In this document: positions 59,501-64,000 of the stretch, in pieces
Layout: the number at the start of each line of letters is the position of its first letter
Numbering within the stretch: position 1 is the first letter of the stretch
Source: Prostheceraeus crozeri
Taxonomy: Eukaryota; Platyhelminthes; Polycladida; Euryleptidae
DNA: 64,000 bases
Direction: 5' to 3'
NCBI GenBank assembly: GCA_907163375.1
Contig: CAJQUW010003579.1
Location: 1 to 64,000 of the forward strand
The notes under the pieces: generated by a model
Databases searched by the model: none
Seen by the model: the letters and a program-made list of their open reading frames with translations, nothing else
Told to the model about the DNA's origin: nothing
Position numbers and translations under genes: made by a program

Positions 59501-62500
59501 ACGGCAAGGAACATGGACCAGTGAAGGCGATGAAGATCATCGTGGAGGGAATGAAGCGCTGATGTGAGGTGGTTGAGATGTCTCGGAGAACGGCAAGGAA
59601 CATGGACCAGTGAAGGCGATGAAGATCATCGTGGAGGGAATGAAGCGCTGATGTGAGGTGGTTGAGATGTCACGGAGAACGGCAAGGAACATGGACCAGT
59701 GAAGGCGATGAAGATCATCGTGGAGGGATAGAAGCGCTGATGTGAGGTGGTTGAGATGTCTCGGAGAACGGCAAGGAACATGGACCAGTGAAGGCGATGA
59801 AGATCATCGTGGAGGGAATGAAGCGCTGATGTGAGGTGGTTGAGATGTCTCGGAGAACGGCAAGGAACATGGACCAGTGAAGGCGATGAAGATCATCGTG
59901 GAGGGAATGAAGCGCTGATGTGAGGTGGTTGAGATGTCTCGGAGAACGGCAAGGAACATGGACCAGTGAAGGCGATGAAGATCATCGTGGAGGGAATGAA
60001 GCGCTGATGTGAGGTGGTTGAGATGTCTCGGAGAACGGCAAGGAACATGGACCAGTGAAGGCGATGAAGATCATCGTGGAGGGAATGAAGCGCTGATGTG
60101 AGGTGGTTGAGATGTCACGGAGAACGGCAAGGAACATGGACCAGTGAAGGCGATGAAGATCATCGTGGAGGGAATGAAGCGCTGATGTGAGGTGGTTGAG
60201 ATGTCTCGGAGAACGGCAAGGAACATGGACCAGTGAAGGCGATGAAGATCATCGTGGAGGGAATGAAGCGCTGATGTGAGGTGGTTGAGATGTCTCGGAG
60301 AACGGCAAGGAACATGGACCAGTGAAGGCGATGAAGATCATCGTGGAGGGAATGAAGCGCTGATGTGAGGTGGTTGAGATGTCTCGGAGAACGGCAAGGA
60401 ACATGGACCAGTGAAGGCGATGAAGATCATCGTGGAGGGAATGAAGCGCTGATGTGAGGTGGTTGAGATGTCTCGGAGAACGGCAAGGAACATGGACCAG
60501 TGAAGGCGATGAAGATCATTGTGGAGGGAATGAAGCGCTGATGTGAGGTGGTTGAGATGTCTCGGAGAACGGCAAGGAACATGGACCAGTGAAGGCGATG
60601 AAGATCATCGTGGAGGGAATGAAGCGCTGATGTGAGGTGGTTGAGATGTCTCGGAGAACGGCAAGGAACATGGACCAGTGAAGGCGATGAAGATCATCGT
60701 GGAGGGAATGAAGCGCTGATGTGAGGTGGTTGAGATGTCTCGGAGAACGGCAAGGAACATGGACCAGTGAAGGCGATGAAGATCATCGTGGAGGGAATGA
60801 ATGATTCTCGGAGAACGGCAAGAAACAGGACCAGGAAGGCGAAAGAAGATCATCGTGGAGGGAATGAAGCGCTGATGAGGTGGTTGAGATGTCTCGGAGA
60901 AACGCAAGGAACATGGACAGCGATGAAGATCATCGTGGAGTGAGGTGTTGAGATGTCTCGTGAGATCGGCAAGGAACATGGACCAGTTGAAGCGATGAAG
61001 ATCATCGTGGAGGGAATGAAGCGCTGATGTGAGGTGGTTGAGATGTCTCGGAGAACGGCAAGGAACATGGACCAGTGAAGGCGATGAAGATCATCGTGGA
61101 GGGAATGAAGCGCTGATGTGAGGTGGTTGAGATGTCTCGGAGAACGGCAAGGAACATGGACCAGTGAAGGCGATGAAGATCATCGTGGAGGGAATGAAGC
61201 GCTGATGTGAGGTGTTGAGATGTCACGGAGAACGGCAAAGGAACATGGACCATGAAGCGATGAAGATCATCGTGGAGGGAATGAAGCGCTGATGTGAGGT
61301 GGTTGAGATGTCTCGGAGAACGGCAAGGAACATGGACCATGAAGGCGATGAAGATCATCGTGGAGGGAATGAAGCGCTGATGTGAGGTGTTTGAGATGTC
61401 TCGGAGAACGGCAAGGAACATGGACCATGAAGGCGATGAAGATCATCGTGGAGGGAATGAAGCGCTGATGTGAGGTGGTTGAGATGTCTCGGAGAACGGC
61501 AAGGAACATGGACCAGTGAAGGCGATGAAGATCATCGTGGAGGGAATGAAGCGCTGATGTGAGGTGGTTGAGATGTCTCGGAGAACGGCAAGGAACATGG
61601 ACCAGTGAAGGCGATGAGATCATCGTGGTGGGAATGAAGCGCTGATGTGAGGTGGTTGAGATGTCTCGGAGAACGGCAAGGAACATGGACCAGTGAAGGC
61701 GATGAAGATCATCGTGGAGGGAATGAAGCGCTGATGTGAGGTGGTTGAGATGTCTCGGAGAACGGCAAGGAACATGGACCAGTGAAGGCGATGAAGATCA
61801 TCGTGGAGGGAATGAAGCGCTGATGTGAGGTGGTTGAGATGTCTCGGAGAACGGCAAGGAACATGGACCAGTGAAGGCGATGAAGATCATCGTGGAGGGA
61901 ATGAAGCGCTGATGTGAGGTGGTTGAGATGTCTCGGAGAACGGCAAGGAACATGGACCAGTGAAGGCGATGAAGATCATCGTGGAGGGAATGAAGCGCTG
62001 ATTGAGGTGGTTGAGATGTCTCGGAGACCGGCAAGGAACATGGACCAGTGAAGGCGATGAAGATCATCGTGGAGGGAATGAAGCGCTGATGTGAGGTGGT
62101 TGAGATGTCTCGGAGAACGGCAAGGAACATGGACCAGTGAAGGCGATGAAGATCAATCGTGGAGGGAATGAGCGATGATGTGAGGTGGTTGAGATGTCTC
62201 GGAGAACGGCAAGGAACATGGACCAGTGAAGGCGATGAAGATCATCGTGGAGGGAATGAAGCGCTGATGTGAGGTGGTTGAGATGTCTCGGAGAACGGCA
62301 AGGAACATGGACCAGTGAAGGCGATGAAGATCATCGTGGAGGGACTGAAGCGCTGATGTGAGGTGGTTGAGATGTCTCGGAGAACGGCAAGGAACATGGA
62401 CCAGTGAAGGCGATGAAGATCATCGTGGAGGAATGAAGCGCTGATGTGAGTGGTTGAGATGTCTCGGAGAACGGCAAGGAACATGGACCAGTGCAGGCGA

Positions 62501-64000
62501 TGAAGATCCTCGTGGAGGGAAGGAAGCGCTGATGTGAGGTGGTTGAGATGTCTCGGAGAACGGCAAGGAACATGGACCAGTGAAGGCGATGAAGATCATC
62601 GTGGAGGGAATGAAGCGCTGATGTGAGGTGGTTGAGATGTCTCGGAGAACGGCAAGGAACATGGACCAGTGAAGGCGATGAAGATCATCGTGGAGGGAAT
62701 GAAGCGATGATGTGAGGTGGTTGAGATGTCTCGGAGATCGGCAAGGAACATGGACCAGTGAAGGCGATGAAGATCATCGTGGAGGGAATGAAGCGCTGAT
62801 GTGAGGTGGTTGAGATGTCACGGAGAACGGCAAGGAACATGGACCAGTGAAGGCGATGAAGATCATCGTGGAGGGACAGAATCGCAGATGTGATGTGGCT
62901 GAGATGTCACGGAGAACGGCAAGGAACATGGACCAGTGAAGGCGATGAAGATCCATCGTGGAGGGAATGAAGCGCTGATGTCAGGTGGTTGAGATGTCAC
63001 GGAGAACGGCAAGGAACATGGACCAGTGAAGGCGATGAAGATCATCGTGGAGGGAATGAAGCGCTGATGTGAGGTGGTTGAATGTCTCGGAGAACGGCAA
63101 GGAACATGGACCAGTGAAGGCGATGAAGATCATCGGGAGGGAATGAAGCGCTGATGTGAGGTGGTTGAGATGTCACGGAGAACGCAAGGAACATGGACCA
63201 GTGAAGGCGATGAAGATCATCGTGGAGGGAATGAACGCTGATGTGAGGTGGTTGAGATGTCTCGAGAACGGCAAGGAACATGGACCGTGAAGGCGATGAA
63301 GATCATCGTGGAGTGAATGAAGCGCTGAGGTGAGGTGGTTGAGATGTCTCGGAGAACGGCAAGGAACATGGAACAGAGAAGGCGATGAAGATCATCGTGG
63401 AGGAATGAAGCGCTGATGTGAGGTGGCTGAGATGTCTCGGAGAACGGCAAGGAACATGGACCAGTGAAGGCGATGAAGATCATCGTGGAGGGAATGAAGC
63501 GCTGATGTGAGGTGGTTGAGATGTCTCGGAGAACGGCAAGGAACATGGACCAGTGAAGGCGATGAAGATCATCGTGGAGGGAATGAAGCGCTGATGTGAG
63601 GTGGTTGAGATGTCACGGAGAACGGCAAGGAACATGGACCAGTGAAGGCGATGAAGATCATCGTGGAGGATTGAAGCGCTGATGTGAGGTGGTTGAGATG
63701 TCTCGGAGAACGGCAAGGAACATGGACCAGTGAAGGCGATGAAGATCATCGTGGAGGGAATGAAGCGCTGATGTGAGGTGGTTGAGATGTCTCGGAGAAC
63801 GGCAAGGAACATGGACCAGTGAAGGCGATGAAGATCATCGTGGAGGGAATGAAGCGATGATGTGAGGTGGTTGAGATGTCTCGGAGAACGGCAAGGAACA
63901 TGGACCAGTGAAGGCGATGAAGATCATCGTGGAGGGAATGAAGCGCTGATGTGAGGTGGTGAGATGTCTCGGAGAACGGCAAGGAACATGGACCAGTGAA
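56546..64000. repeat. 89-bp tandem array, about 84 copies, cut by the window edge
   Basis: The unit is 89 bp, from GGTTGAGATGTCTCGGAGAA through CATGGACCAGTGAAGGCGAT and AAGATCATCGTGGAGGGAAT to GCGCTGATGTGAGGT. Two biallelic positions recur: TCTCGG/TCACGG and GCGCTG/GCGATG. From 56546 to about 60790 units are almost identical and of constant length. From about 60790 onward many units carry single-base losses or gains. Minus-strand frames of 60-139 codons within it are repeat translations. If the minus-strand gene continues upstream, this array is also intronic. Confidence 0.97.

Noticed and set aside
58292-63982. Minus-strand frames of 60-139 codons in the 89-bp array
   Set aside because: They repeat the same unit translation, stop every one to five units and vary with single-base indels.

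Overview
This is eukaryotic DNA and almost certainly from an invertebrate animal. It is AT-rich, and it carries spliced exons with GT..AG borders, LINE, Helitron and MITE remnants, and no operon or bacterial signal. I cannot determine the phylum. The most informative host gene is on the minus strand. Four exons (53849-54007, 32668-32799, 32485-32610, 28181-28303) are all phase 0 at both ends. They encode a mostly helical, coiled-coil-like protein that, from memory, resembles QRICH2-like / DUF4795 proteins, a family linked to the sperm flagellum. Both the 5' and 3' parts of this gene are missing or unrecognised here.

Tandem repeats dominate the window; five arrays cover roughly 38 of the 64 kb. 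They are: a 41-bp array (8998-15535); a 22-bp purine-rich array (16212-21178); a 126-bp five-copy array (30235-30864); a 79/84-bp array of about 18.4 kb (33541-51979) lying wholly inside one inferred 21-kb intron of the coiled-coil gene; and an 89-bp array (56546 to the window edge). Their units are unrelated by eye. Several show higher-order structure: a 1,681-bp tandem duplication (41 units of 41 bp), a 154-bp super-repeat (7 x 22), and blocks repeated at 1,634, 2,107 and 2,662 bp. The 22-bp and 79-bp units lack stops and have lengths that are not multiples of three. They therefore produce very long open frames in all three forward frames, including one of 2,143 codons; these are repeat translations, not demonstrated genes.

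Between the arrays are mobile-element remnants. These include two LINE 3'-end fragments (3352-3935, 25463-25714), a non-autonomous Helitron with both termini (29313-29771), a pair of ~600-bp elements with inverted ends (26707-27313, 28543-29143), several foldback MITE-like palindromes, a tRNA-derived SINE-like head (28440-28511) and possible Penelope-like terminal motifs. The remainder is AT-rich non-coding DNA in which I recognise nothing. No CRISPR array, rRNA, intact tRNA or intact transposase was found.
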